The notes below the pieces were generated by a model. The model had not been told where the DNA came from. It searched no databases and saw only the letters and a program-made list of their open reading frames with translations. Source: Commensalibacter oyaizuii (GTDB taxonomy: Bacteria > Pseudomonadota > Alphaproteobacteria > Acetobacterales > Acetobacteraceae). From it: DNA of 64,000 bases. The number at the start of each line of letters is the position of its first letter. Position 1 is the stretch's first letter. The stretch lies in assembly GCF_029953265.1 (NCBI RefSeq), contig NZ_JASBAO010000001.1:310001-374000 (forward strand). Reading direction: 5' to 3'. Of the stretch, positions 9,214-18,093 are shown piece by piece. A program made the position numbers and the translations under genes.

Positions 9214-9292
9214 ATGATCTGATTATAATACTTCGGGATAACGATAAATTTATAATCAATATCTTCATAAAAACAACTTATTTTTTGTATAC

Positions 9293-9322
9293 TTGATATT
9301 TATGTTGTAAATGCAATATAAT
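9293..9322 (+). promoter_or_regulatory. Predicted sigma70-type promoter for the YccA-like gene
   Basis: TTGATA (9293-9298), an 18-base spacer and TATAAT (9317-9322) give a near-consensus promoter. The expected start of transcription is about 30 bases upstream of the ATG at 9360. Confidence 0.6.
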
Positions 9323-9359
9323 ACTTACTGAACTGAAAACAATATTATGAGAAAAGTAC

Positions 9360-10136
9360 ATGGTGTTTCGTCCTGATTCATATAATAATACATCCAACGT
9401 AAATGCTCAGGTAGCATTTGACGCCGGTCTGCGTAATTACATGCTCCGTGTTTATAACTGGATGGCATCTGGCTTATTGTTAACTGCATTGGTTTCATAT
9501 TTGGTTGTAAATACCTCATTTGGAGGGTTATTTTACAAAATATTAATTAATTCCTCAGGTGAAGTTGTCAAAGTTGCACCAACAGGTCTTGGCTTTTTGG
9601 CTATTTTGTCACCTTTGGTTTTCGTTATGGTAATGTCTTTTGGGATTAACCGTCTATCGACCCAGACTGCGCAAACCTTGTTTTGGGTTTTTTGTGGCGT
9701 AATGGGCATCAGTATGGCAAATATATTTTTTATATATACTGGTGGGTCTGTCGCAAGAACGTTCGTTGTAGCCGCAGGAATGTTTGCAGGTATGTCCTTG
9801 TGGGGATATACAACCCGTAAAGATTTGTCAGGAATCGGTTCGTTTTTAATGATGGGCTTGTTTGGATTGATCTTGGCGATGGTTGTTAATATCTTTACCC
9901 AAAGTTCTGCTATGTCCATGTTGATCAGTGTTATAGGTGTATTTATCTTTACTGGTTTAGCTGCTACTGACACGCAGAGAATAAGATTGTCGTACGAAAA
10001 CTTCTATCAGTATGGTGGCGCAGAGATGGCTGCCAAACACAGTGTATATGATGCTTTGACGTTATATTTAAACTTCATTAATTTATTTCAATTTTTGTTG
10101 CAATTAATGGGTGTTCGTCAAGGCAGTAATAACTAG
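9360..10136 (+). CDS. BAX inhibitor-1/YccA family inner membrane protein
   Basis: The 258-residue protein has about seven membrane helices. The soluble N-terminus includes YNWMASGLLLTALVSY, the signature first helix of bacterial BI-1 proteins, and the C-terminus has YDALTLYLNFINLFQFLLQL, the characteristic last helix. Bacterial relatives include YccA, an FtsH modulator, and YetJ, a pH-sensitive calcium leak channel. Which role applies here is unknown. The start at 9360 gives ATG-GTG; no strong Shine-Dalgarno is visible. The gene has its own promoter and terminator, so it is monocistronic. Confidence 0.95.
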   Translation: MVFRPDSYNNTSNVNAQVAFDAGLRNYMLRVYNWMASGLLLTALVSYLVVNTSFGGLFYKILINSSGEVVKVAPTGLGFLAILSPLVFVMVMSFGINRLSTQTAQTLFWVFCGVMGISMANIFFIYTGGSVARTFVVAAGMFAGMSLWGYTTRKDLSGIGSFLMMGLFGLILAMVVNIFTQSSAMSMLISVIGVFIFTGLAATDTQRIRLSYENFYQYGGAEMAAKHSVYDALTLYLNFINLFQFLLQLMGVRQGSNN

Positions 10137-10173
10137 GATTGATATTACAAATATTTAAAATACGGTCAAAATT

Positions 10174-10208
10174 AACGCATTGGGAATCCTTTCTTAATGC
10201 GTTTTTTT
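10174..10208 (+). terminator. Rho-independent terminator of the YccA-like gene
   Basis: An 8-bp stem, AACGCATT/AATGCGTT with a 14-base loop, runs directly into seven T residues. Confidence 0.75.
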
Positions 10209-10479
10209 ATGTCATATCTTTCAAAACTGTGTTGAAATTGTCACTTTATTACGCAAAAAGAATAGGTTCAAACTATCCTTTAGTACAGTAAATGTAACTG
10301 CAAGAGTTTGCCTACATTGTAAATGGTTAATATATTAAATTAATTAAGATTATCGCATTTTATGAAAGTTGGTTGTAACATTTTGTAATTTATAGTAGGA
10401 ATGTCAAATCAAACTAATGCCGTATTAAACGTAGATTTATGTCTTTTTAGGGCGTATATTATGGTATTATTATGAATAA

Positions 10480-10523
10480 GGAATTTCGTATGAAATAATC
10501 CTGGTTGTTTTATACGAAATTCC
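10480..10523. promoter_or_regulatory. Perfect 12-bp inverted repeat upstream of cyoA
   Basis: GGAATTTCGTAT (10480-10491) and ATACGAAATTCC (10512-10523) are exact reverse complements separated by 20 bases. The second arm ends 67 bases before the cyoA ATG. It is followed by CAAAAG rather than a T-run, so it is not a standard terminator. It may be a regulator-binding site or a leader structure for the cyo mRNA. Confidence 0.55.
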
Positions 10524-10590
10524 CAAAAGAAAGAAGTTCTAGATGAACAAGCTGATGAGTTGAGCAATGTCAGAATCAACGAGGCATAGA

Positions 10591-11523
10591 ATGAAAAAAA
10601 ATTTACCGAAATTAACATTATCGGTAGCAGGGCTAACATCTATCCTAATGCTGGGTGGATGTAATCTTGCAATAATGGATCCGAAAGGAACCATTGGAGA
10701 GGCTGAGAAACATTTAATTTTGATGTGCGCTGGGGCAATGTTATGTATTGTTATTCCAGTAATCATTGCAACCCTGATTGTTGCCAGACGATATCGTAAA
10801 TCAAATACAAGTGCGACTTATGCTCCCAAATGGGCTCATTCAAATACAATTGAGTTTTTCGTTTGGAGTATTCCTATTTGTTTGATTGCGTTTCTTGCGT
10901 ACAAAACTTATATTTCGTCTCACGAATTGGATCCTTATCAACCAATTAAAGCTCCTGCTGTTAATCCGCAAGCAAAAGCATTGAATATTCAAGTTGTTGC
11001 TTTGAATTGGAAATGGTTGTTTATTTATCCCGATTACGGAATTGCGGCTGTTAATGAAATGGCAATGCCGGTGAATACACCCGTGGCATTTCGATTAACA
11101 TCCGATGCAACAATGAATTCATTTTGGATCCCACAACTAGGGTCACAAGTATATGTTATGGCTGGAATGCAGACACAATTGCATTTAATGGCCACATCCA
11201 ATGGTGATTTCGCTGGTGTTTCAAATAACTATAGTGGTGCTGGATATTCAGATATGAAATTCCGAGCATTATCAAAAGATGAAAAAGGTTTCAAAGATTG
11301 GGTTGAAAAAGTGAAAGCTTCTTCACAACAACTTGACGATGAAACTTATGCAAAATTACATGTAGATAGCATTAAAGATCCAGTACAATATTATGGTCAC
11401 GTAGAACCTGCCTTATTTGATCATATTGTTGCTAAATACAATGATGGAAACTTTAATGTTCAAGGCCACGGGTCTCATCATGTAGGTTCTGCTCAGTCTG
11501 ATAACATGCATGCAGGGGAATAG
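10591..11523 (+). CDS. cyoA: Cytochrome bo3-type ubiquinol oxidase subunit II
   Basis: Subunit II of the quinol oxidase that passes electrons from ubiquinol to oxygen. The frame is open from an ATG at 10567, but the ATG at 10591 has GAGG six bases upstream and begins a clean lipoprotein signal, [10 protein letters not shown]..., with lipobox LGGC and the acylated cysteine at residue 24. I therefore use 10591 (310 residues). Two membrane helices follow, then a periplasmic cupredoxin domain. In the region where cytochrome c oxidases carry CuA cysteines the sequence is [14 protein letters not shown], with no cysteines, which marks it as a quinol oxidase. It is the first gene of cyoABCD. Confidence 0.95.
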   Translation: MKKNLPKLTLSVAGLTSILMLGGCNLAIMDPKGTIGEAEKHLILMCAGAMLCIVIPVIIATLIVARRYRKSNTSATYAPKWAHSNTIEFFVWSIPICLIAFLAYKTYISSHELDPYQPIKAPAVNPQAKALNIQVVALNWKWLFIYPDYGIAAVNEMAMPVNTPVAFRLTSDATMNSFWIPQLGSQVYVMAGMQTQLHLMATSNGDFAGVSNNYSGAGYSDMKFRALSKDEKGFKDWVEKVKASSQQLDDETYAKLHVDSIKDPVQYYGHVEPALFDHIVAKYNDGNFNVQGHGSHHVGSAQSDNMHAGE

Positions 11524-11528
11524 GAAAG

Positions 11529-13517
11529 ATGTTAGGAAAATTAAGTCTTTCAGCTATTCCGTATCATGTTCCCATATTGGTGGGAACATTTATCGGGGTA
11601 GCAGTCGTAGGATTAGCCGTTTTATTTGCAATAACATACTATGGCAAATGGGGCGTTTTATTTAAAAACTGGCTGTTTTCAGTCGACCATAAACGCATTG
11701 GTATTATGTATATCGTTCTTGCGTTGGTGATGTTATTCCGTGGTTTCTGTGATGCATTGATGATGCGTACACAACAGGCCATTGCGTTTAACAGTCCTGG
11801 TTATTTGCCTCCAGAACATTATGATCAAATCTTTACTGCTCATGGAACTATCATGATTTTCTTCATGGCCATGGCTTTTATGCAAGGTTTGTTTAATCTT
11901 ATTGTTCCTTTGCAAATTGGCGCTCGAGATGTTGCATTTCCATTTATTAACTCTTTGAGTTTTTGGTTAACAACATCAGGTGCTATTCTTGTTAATATTT
12001 CTTTGTTTATTGGTGAATTTTCTACTGCTGGTTGGTTGGCTTATCCCCCAGTGTCAGAATTGCAATTCAGCCCTGGTGTTGGTGTAGACTATTATATTTG
12101 GGCAGTACAGATTTCTGGTATTGGCACAGTATTAACCGCTGTAAACTTCATGACCACAATTTGTAAAATGCGTGCACCTGGTATGACATGGATGCGTATG
12201 CCTGTCTTTACTTGGACTGTATTTGCATCATGTATCATGATCTTTACAACATTCCCTGCTTTGACAGTTGCTGTTGCAGAATTGGCATTAGATCGTTATC
12301 TAGGTATGCACTTCTTTACCAATGATGGTGGGGGTAACGTTATGTTATACCTTAACCTGATTTGGGCGTGGGGACATCCCGAAGTTTACATCTTGGTTAT
12401 TCCAGCTTTTGGTTGTTTCTCTGAATTGGTTCCAGTTTTCAGCAAGAAGCCACTATTTGGTTATAACACCATGGTGTATGCAACGCTTGCTATTACAGTA
12501 TTATCATTGTTAGTTTGGGTCCATCATTTCTTTACTATGGGTGCGGGTGCAAATGTTAATGCCTTCTTTGGTATTATGACAATGATTATTGCTATCCCAA
12601 CAGGAGCCAAGATCTTTAACTGGTTATTCACCATGTATAGAGGGCGTATTGAATTTACAGCCTCTATGTATTGGACTGTTGGGTTTATGATTGTGTTTGT
12701 TATTGGTGGTATGACTGGCGTTATGTTGGCCATTCCTGCCAGTGACTTTGTTTTACATAACAGTGAATTCTTGATTGCTCACTTCCATAACACAATTATT
12801 GGTGGTGTGTATTTTGGTTATATTGCTGGTATGAATTTCTGGGCACCAAAAGTTTTAGGCATTAAGCTAAGTCAAAAACTGGGTAAAGCTGCTTTTTGGT
12901 TCTGGTTCTTTGGTTTCTTCCTTTCTTTCGTACCTTTATATATTACTGGTTTCGATGGAATGGTACGTCGTTTGAATCACTACGATAATCCAGAGTGGCA
13001 TTTCTGGTTGCAAATTGCATGTGTTGGCGTATTCTGTGTTTTACTTGGCGTTGTTTGTCAATTGACACAACTGTTCCTTGGTCTTTTAACCATGAATAAA
13101 CCTGAAAATAAAGACGTTACAGGTGATCCATGGGATGGTCGTACTTTGGAATGGTCAACCTCTTCACCAGCACCAGTTTATAACTTTGCACATATTCCTG
13201 TTGTTCAAGCCCGTGATGCTTTTGCTTATGATAAAGAACACGGTATTGATACACGCGCGACTTCAAAACCTTACGAAGATATTATCATGCCAAAGAATAC
13301 CTCTGCTGGTTTTTGGATTGGTATGTTTTCATTAGTTCTAGGTTTTGCATTAATATGGCATATTTGGTGGCTAGTTGGTCTTACAGTATTGGCAACATTA
13401 GTGCTTGCGATTGGGTATAGCTTTATCGATGATAAAGAGTATATTATCCCTGCATCTGAAGTTGAACGTATTGAAAAAGAGCATTCTCGTAAACTTATGA
13501 CACAGGTGGCTGAATAA
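11529..13517 (+). CDS. cyoB: Cytochrome bo3-type ubiquinol oxidase subunit I
   Basis: The 662-residue catalytic subunit carries the haems and CuB and pumps protons. Visible hallmarks are WGHPEVY (CuB histidine and the cross-linked tyrosine), WVHHFFTMG (the CuB His-His pair) and LIAHFHNT (haem ligands, HFH). It also has the long N- and C-terminal extensions that distinguish CyoB from shorter cytochrome c oxidase subunits. It begins five bases after cyoA and its stop overlaps the cyoC start by one base. The genus-level substrate link, for example to ethanol or sugar oxidation in acetic acid bacteria, is inference. Confidence 0.98.
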   Translation: MLGKLSLSAIPYHVPILVGTFIGVAVVGLAVLFAITYYGKWGVLFKNWLFSVDHKRIGIMYIVLALVMLFRGFCDALMMRTQQAIAFNSPGYLPPEHYDQIFTAHGTIMIFFMAMAFMQGLFNLIVPLQIGARDVAFPFINSLSFWLTTSGAILVNISLFIGEFSTAGWLAYPPVSELQFSPGVGVDYYIWAVQISGIGTVLTAVNFMTTICKMRAPGMTWMRMPVFTWTVFASCIMIFTTFPALTVAVAELALDRYLGMHFFTNDGGGNVMLYLNLIWAWGHPEVYILVIPAFGCFSELVPVFSKKPLFGYNTMVYATLAITVLSLLVWVHHFFTMGAGANVNAFFGIMTMIIAIPTGAKIFNWLFTMYRGRIEFTASMYWTVGFMIVFVIGGMTGVMLAIPASDFVLHNSEFLIAHFHNTIIGGVYFGYIAGMNFWAPKVLGIKLSQKLGKAAFWFWFFGFFLSFVPLYITGFDGMVRRLNHYDNPEWHFWLQIACVGVFCVLLGVVCQLTQLFLGLLTMNKPENKDVTGDPWDGRTLEWSTSSPAPVYNFAHIPVVQARDAFAYDKEHGIDTRATSKPYEDIIMPKNTSAGFWIGMFSLVLGFALIWHIWWLVGLTVLATLVLAIGYSFIDDKEYIIPASEVERIEKEHSRKLMTQVAE

Positions 13518-14143
13518 TGAGTGAGAATAATACAATGACAGCAAATGCTGCTCATCATGAGCACGCACATGAGCACGAAAATCATTCAGTATTTGGCTTC
13601 TGGATTTACCTGATGTCCGACTGCATTATCTTTGGCTGCTTGTTTGCCAGTTATGCGGTTTTACACGGTCAATTTTTTAATGCTCCAACTTTCAAAGGGC
13701 TTTTAGATTCTCATGATATTGAGTTTTCAACAGTGGCTTGGGAAACAGCTTTATTGTTGTTAAGTTCTTTGGCCTTTGGTTTTGCAATGATTGAAGCACA
13801 CAAAAGCAAAAAGTCTGGAACATTAATTTGGATGGTTGTGGCTGCTGTGCTTGGTGCAGGGTTCCTTGCTTTAGAAATTAAGGAATTTATGCACTTGATT
13901 GCTCATGGTGCAACACCAGCGTCTTGTGCACACTGGTCTGCATTCTTTACATTGGTTGGTACGCACGGATTGCACGTGACTTTGGGATTAATCTGGATGA
14001 TTGTTTTAATTATTCAGGTTATGATTAAAGGGGTTAATCCAAAGATGATGCCACGTCTAACTTGCTTAAGTTTATTCTGGCATTTCTTGGATATCATCTG
14101 GATCTGCGTATTTAGTTTTGTTTACTTGTTGAGTATGGCCTAA
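13517..14143 (+). CDS. cyoC: Cytochrome bo3-type ubiquinol oxidase subunit III
   Basis: This 208-residue membrane subunit has five predicted helices and a histidine-rich N-terminus (HHEHAHEHENH) before the first helix. The motifs FGFWIYLMSDCIIFGCLF and GTHGLHVTLGLIW are typical of CyoC. Subunit III stabilises the core. The start codon overlaps the cyoB stop (TAATG) and the stop overlaps the cyoD start in the same way, so translation is coupled. Confidence 0.97.
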   Translation: MSENNTMTANAAHHEHAHEHENHSVFGFWIYLMSDCIIFGCLFASYAVLHGQFFNAPTFKGLLDSHDIEFSTVAWETALLLLSSLAFGFAMIEAHKSKKSGTLIWMVVAAVLGAGFLALEIKEFMHLIAHGATPASCAHWSAFFTLVGTHGLHVTLGLIWMIVLIIQVMIKGVNPKMMPRLTCLSLFWHFLDIIWICVFSFVYLLSMA

Positions 14144-14484
14144 TGACAGAAAATCATGCAGTATCCTCCCACGCGGGGGATCATGGACACGGTTCTGTAA
14201 CATCTTATATTATCGGGTTCATATTATCTGTGCTTTTTACGGTCGCTTCTTTTGCAATCGTTATAACACATTCTTTATCCTTTTCTGCAACCACTGCAGC
14301 ATTAGGGGTGTTGGCTGTATTACAAATTTTTGTTCAAGTTACATTCTTTTTGCATGTTAGTGCTGCACCTGAAAAACGTTCTGATTTGATTTCTTTCTTA
14401 TTCAGTATTTTCGTTGCGTTAGTAATCGTTTTTGGAACATTATTTGTGATGCACAATGTGGGTCACTTAATGATGGCACGATAA
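14143..14484 (+). CDS. cyoD: Cytochrome bo3-type ubiquinol oxidase subunit IV
   Basis: The small 113-residue subunit has three membrane helices and includes QIFVQVTFFLH, the conserved CyoD segment. It assists assembly of the CuB site in subunit I. It is the last gene of the operon; two hairpins follow. No cyoE (haem O synthase) gene lies next to it here, so haem O synthesis must be encoded elsewhere if this is a bo-type oxidase. Confidence 0.95.
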   Translation: MTENHAVSSHAGDHGHGSVTSYIIGFILSVLFTVASFAIVITHSLSFSATTAALGVLAVLQIFVQVTFFLHVSAAPEKRSDLISFLFSIFVALVIVFGTLFVMHNVGHLMMAR

Positions 14485-14497
14485 CTTTTTAGAAAAT

Positions 14498-14532
14498 ACT
14501 CGTTTTGTATGTAAAAATATAAAACGAGTTTT
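14498..14532 (+). terminator. First hairpin after cyoD
   Basis: ACTCGTTTT and AAAACGAGT form a perfect 9-bp stem around a 14-base AT-rich loop, followed by TTTC. It is a weak terminator, probably in tandem with the next one. Confidence 0.5.
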
Positions 14533-14542
14533 CAGAACTAAA

Positions 14543-14575
14543 AAACCCTTTAGTGAATTACTAAAGGGTTTTTTT
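14543..14575. terminator. Bidirectional terminator between cyoD and fdxA
   Basis: AAACCCTTTAGT / ACTAAAGGGTTT is a perfect 12-bp stem with a GAATT loop. It has a T-run on the plus strand and an A-run before it, which becomes a T-run on the minus strand. It can therefore serve both the cyo operon and the convergent fdxA. Confidence 0.9.
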
Positions 14576-14608
14576 ATATAGTTAGTACGTTTGATTAAAT
14601 TAAATGAA

Positions 14609-14941
14609 TTAATCTTTATGTGGCTCTTTTGAAAGCATATCTTTTTTATCAGGTTTTCCGTTCCATTCATCGGCATCTGCTGGTGAATTGCCTTTGCGGG
14701 TAATATTTGGCCAAGATTGAGAGAGTTCGTTATTAATTTCAATCCAGTCGGTGGAACGGTCGTCACTATCTGGGAAAATAGCTTCAGCAGGGCATTCTGG
14801 TTCGCAAACACCACAGTCGATACATTCTTCGGGATTAATAACCAGAAAGTTTTCACCAGCATAGAAACAGTCTACGGGACAGACTTCTACACAATCCATA
14901 TATTTGCAACGGATGCAGTTTTCCGTGACCACATAGGTCAT
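14609..14941 (-). CDS. fdxA: Seven-iron ferredoxin FdxA
   Basis: This 110-residue electron carrier has nine cysteines near the N-terminus (residues 9, 12, 17, 21, 25, 40, 43, 46, 50), arranged as CIRC...CPVDC and [11 protein letters not shown]. That matches the [3Fe-4S]/[4Fe-4S] FdxA type of proteobacteria. The start is preceded by GGAG. In many alphaproteobacteria fdxA follows the SUV3-like helicase and S4 gene, as here, and precedes carD. In this window the cyo operon takes that place. Its redox partners are not known from the sequence. Confidence 0.96.
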   Translation of the reverse strand: MTYVVTENCIRCKYMDCVEVCPVDCFYAGENFLVINPEECIDCGVCEPECPAEAIFPDSDDRSTDWIEINNELSQSWPNITRKGNSPADADEWNGKPDKKDMLSKEPHKD

Positions 14942-15099
14942 TGCTTTCTCCGATTCATAATTGTTAAAAGGGTATCACCCCTTATAATTTTAAGTTTTAC
15001 AGTTATTGATGGTAAAATCTAAACGTTGATTTATTTAGATTTAAGTATTTCTTGAGATTTATACAAGAAAATTAATTTCATTTATTATTACTTTAAAAA

Positions 15100-15393
15100 T
15101 TATTTTTCAAGAATTTCTTCATATAAAAGTGAGATATTTCTGGCAGCAACCCGTTGCTTTGAGAAATTTAGTATCTTAATAACTCTGACCTTATTGTGAT
15201 AGGGGAAAGTCAAAATATCATTCCTTTTAACTTGTGTTGATGGTTTGTGAATTAAAATAGAATTTAAACGAATAGCTGTTGATTTCGTAATGGTCGCACT
15301 GATACTTCTCGTTTTATAAATCCTAGCATGCCAAAGCCACAAATCTATCCTTTGAGAAAGAGGTTCTGTATCAATGATATCGATTGTTTTCAT
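15100..15393 (-). CDS. S4-domain RNA-binding protein (Hsp15-like)
   Basis: The 97-residue protein is essentially one S4 RNA-binding domain. QRIDLWLWHARIYKTRS matches the opening helix of the S4/Hsp15 family, and a basic strand region follows. Its start lies 23 bases inside the end of the upstream helicase gene, so the two are probably co-translated. Hsp15 of E. coli rescues stalled 50S subunits; this shorter protein may act similarly, but that is inference from family and neighbourhood. Confidence 0.85.
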   Translation of the reverse strand: MKTIDIIDTEPLSQRIDLWLWHARIYKTRSISATITKSTAIRLNSILIHKPSTQVKRNDILTFPYHNKVRVIKILNFSKQRVAARNISLLYEEILEK

Positions 15394-17911
15394 AGAACTG
15401 TTTTAGTGCCAAAAAAGTTTTTCGTGTTGACTGAGGCTTTTTTTGATTACGCTTAAACGTATGGTGCAGTTTTTTCGGTTTATTCGATTTTTGGAATGGG
15501 TAAGCTGCAAAGAGCAATGGTGCTGGAGGGCCCATTGGTAGCTTTGACAGAGATTGCGCTTTTTGAGTAAAGAAATTGAAAGCTTTTAAAATAGCATTAA
15601 TATTGTCATGTTGGTAAGGTAGTGGAACCAAGGTCTGTTTGTTAAAGGCATTTGGGAAAAGCTGGGCTTTGTGGATTAATTTATTTGTTATTTTTTCTGC
15701 AATATCTATGCGAATAAACTGTGTTCCAGCTGGCATCCAGCCTAAATAACGCATAAATTCTACATCAAAATCAGTTAAGGCATTAATACAAATTTGACTG
15801 GATGCAGGTAGGATAGAAAAGTTAACCGAATGATGATAAATGTGAAAGAGCATGATCCTTAGATTGGATATTTTTTCTTTAAATATATTCTTTATATAAA
15901 TCGCATGTGGGCCTGTAAGGATCCCATGTTTATATAAAAATCTTCTATTATCCTTGCTTAAATTATATGTTTTGCTTTTCCAAAGTATTCCACCATTTTC
16001 GTAAATTTGATGTAATATTCCACGCAATTCAACTGGAATGTTTTTGTTTTTTGATATTAGTAATTTTGGAAAAAAATTACGGACGATTGCCGTAACATAG
16101 TGTTGCAATTTTTTGATAATTACTTGACGGTGATAATCATTAAGAAATTCATTTTCAAATAGAGTAATTTCGGGATGCAAAAGATCTAAACCTTTTTTTA
16201 GTCGTGCAATAGGGGTTTGTTCCCATAAAATATATCCTGCTTTATAATCTAGGCTAAATTCATTGTGGTTTGCATCTACTATTTTATTAATTTGGCGGGG
16301 GATAATGGCATTAATATTTTTGCGAATACTTTTGAGGGCAAGCTTGTGTTCTTCATCTGCCAAAGTTTCCTTCATAACCAAGGAAAGCCCTTTGAACGTA
16401 CCAATACTGTGTCCTTCGATTAAAATATCACCAGAAGGAGTTATAGAAGTCAGTAAATCATTTTTTTCGTGGCTATTTAAATTGCGAATTAACGAAGTTG
16501 CACGTTGATTCACAAAACGGCTCATTAACGCAGTGTGAAGCGCATCAGAAAGACGATCTTCAACTTCCCTTGCTTGAGCTTGCCAGTAGGGTGCATGCTC
16601 TACCCACTGATTTTTTGTTGCTATATAGGCACAAATGCGAATACCTGAAAGTCTTTGCATTAAGGTATCGATGTCGCCATAGGGATGGTTTAATTGTTCA
16701 ATTTGTTGATTCAACCATGTTTCGGGGACATACCCTTGTTTTAATAAAAAAAGAAAAGTCTTTTTACAAATACGGGCATGGCTATCCCCTCCTAATTTTT
16801 TAAAGTCAGGGATTTGGCAGTTTTCCCATAGAAGCTGCGTTTTCTCCTGGGTTGAGCAGGCAGCCATAATTTCTGGATCTTGAATTAAATAGACAAGTGT
16901 TTGCAGGTCCGAAGCATGATTTCCAGCAATTAAGGTTTTTAGTGGAGGGGCGTGCGTTAATGAATGTAATAAAGTAGAAGGGTTAGAGAAATCCAAGTGG
17001 TGATTACGCCAATAGACTTGTTTTAATGTATCGAAATGATGATTTTCAACTGAATTTATAATTTTTTCAGAGATCGCATGACAATTTGCAGTCGTGCCAA
17101 AAGTTCCATCTCGCATTCCTCTGCCAGCCCGTCCAGCAATTTGGGCAATTTCAGTTGCAAATAGATTGCGCATTTGGCGACCATCGAATTTAGATAGACT
17201 GGCAAAAGCCACATGATTGACATTCATATTCAGTCCCATCCCGATGGCATCGGTTGCCACTAAATAATCAACATCTTTGTTTTGATACAACTCCATCTGT
17301 GCGTTGCGGGTTCGTGGTGATAAACGTCCCATCACAATGGCACAGCCCCCGTGCTTTCTTTTAATAAATTCGGCAATAGCGTATACCTCAGTCGCGGAGA
17401 AGGCAACAATGGCACAGCGTGAGGGTAGTTTGGTAATTTTACTAAAACCACTGTAGTTTAATAAAGAAAGGCGAGGGCGGGATTCAATTTCTATTCCAGG
17501 AATTAATTGCTTTAGGATCGGGGTCATTGTATCTGCCCCCAAAAACATGGTTTCAATGTTTCCTCGGCAATTTAATAACCGATCGGTAAATATATGTCCT
17601 CGATCGGGATCGGCACAAAGCTGGATCTCGTCAATGGCGATAAAATCAACAGCAGTTGTAATTGGCATTGCCTCAACAGTACAGGAAAACCATTTTGCTG
17701 TTGGGGGGATAATTTTTTCTTCGCCTGTGATTAATGCAACGTATTTTTCACCTTTTAAACTGACCATTCGATCATAATTTTCTTTGGCTAGTAAGCGCAA
17801 GGGAAAGCCAATAATCCCCGAAGAATGGGCCATCATACGTTCTATGGCCAGATGTGTTTTTCCTGTGTTCGTTGGACCAAGGATGGCTTTGACGTGGTGG
17901 GTAGAGGACAT
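15371..17911 (-). CDS. SUV3-like (MgpS-type) superfamily 2 RNA helicase
   Basis: The 846-residue helicase has Walker A GPTNTGKT at residues 12-19 and a DEIQ box at 94-97, the form seen in the mitochondrial degradosome helicase SUV3 and its alphaproteobacterial relatives. QIAGRAGRGMRDG is motif VI. The C-terminal third is poorly conserved and ends in a basic tail rich in lysine and arginine. SUV3 proteins unwind RNA for decay; the bacterial role is less clear. It heads a minus-strand run with the S4 gene and then fdxA, an arrangement common in alphaproteobacteria. Confidence 0.9.
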   Translation of the reverse strand: MSSTHHVKAILGPTNTGKTHLAIERMMAHSSGIIGFPLRLLAKENYDRMVSLKGEKYVALITGEEKIIPPTAKWFSCTVEAMPITTAVDFIAIDEIQLCADPDRGHIFTDRLLNCRGNIETMFLGADTMTPILKQLIPGIEIESRPRLSLLNYSGFSKITKLPSRCAIVAFSATEVYAIAEFIKRKHGGCAIVMGRLSPRTRNAQMELYQNKDVDYLVATDAIGMGLNMNVNHVAFASLSKFDGRQMRNLFATEIAQIAGRAGRGMRDGTFGTTANCHAISEKIINSVENHHFDTLKQVYWRNHHLDFSNPSTLLHSLTHAPPLKTLIAGNHASDLQTLVYLIQDPEIMAACSTQEKTQLLWENCQIPDFKKLGGDSHARICKKTFLFLLKQGYVPETWLNQQIEQLNHPYGDIDTLMQRLSGIRICAYIATKNQWVEHAPYWQAQAREVEDRLSDALHTALMSRFVNQRATSLIRNLNSHEKNDLLTSITPSGDILIEGHSIGTFKGLSLVMKETLADEEHKLALKSIRKNINAIIPRQINKIVDANHNEFSLDYKAGYILWEQTPIARLKKGLDLLHPEITLFENEFLNDYHRQVIIKKLQHYVTAIVRNFFPKLLISKNKNIPVELRGILHQIYENGGILWKSKTYNLSKDNRRFLYKHGILTGPHAIYIKNIFKEKISNLRIMLFHIYHHSVNFSILPASSQICINALTDFDVEFMRYLGWMPAGTQFIRIDIAEKITNKLIHKAQLFPNAFNKQTLVPLPYQHDNINAILKAFNFFTQKAQSLSKLPMGPPAPLLFAAYPFQKSNKPKKLHHTFKRNQKKPQSTRKTFLALKQFYENNRYH

Positions 17912-18093
17912 AAAAATACTTTATTGTGATAAAATTTGGATAGGAAAATGATTTAAATCCGTTAGATGTTATATCGATTATTATTTTACTTTAAAAAAAA
18001 CGTATAATACATGATAAATCTTTCTATACGATTTAAAGATACAAAATTCTATTAATCACTATGTGCACTATAGCAAAGGAATAAGGCTTTTAT

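Larger units (their letters stand above)
10137..10590. other. Intergenic region upstream of the cyo operon
   Basis: This 450-base stretch holds the YccA-gene terminator (10174-10208), about 250 bases of AT-rich sequence with no convincing gene, and a 12-bp perfect inverted repeat at 10480-10523. A weak promoter candidate is TTGGTT, 16 bases, TATAGT, near 10370-10396. Such a long upstream region fits a regulated terminal oxidase operon. Confidence 0.5.

Noticed and set aside
9533-9973. 146-codon minus-strand open frame inside the BAX-inhibitor gene
   Set aside because: It mirrors membrane-helix codons of the true gene; composition is of low complexity in Ile, Lys and Pro and there is no start signal.
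10480-10523. The cyoA-upstream inverted repeat as a terminator
   Set aside because: It is followed by CAAAAGAAAG, not T residues, and lies just ahead of the operon rather than after a gene.
14717-15022. 101-codon plus-strand frame over fdxA
   Set aside because: The ferredoxin on the other strand has nine properly placed cysteines; this is its shadow.
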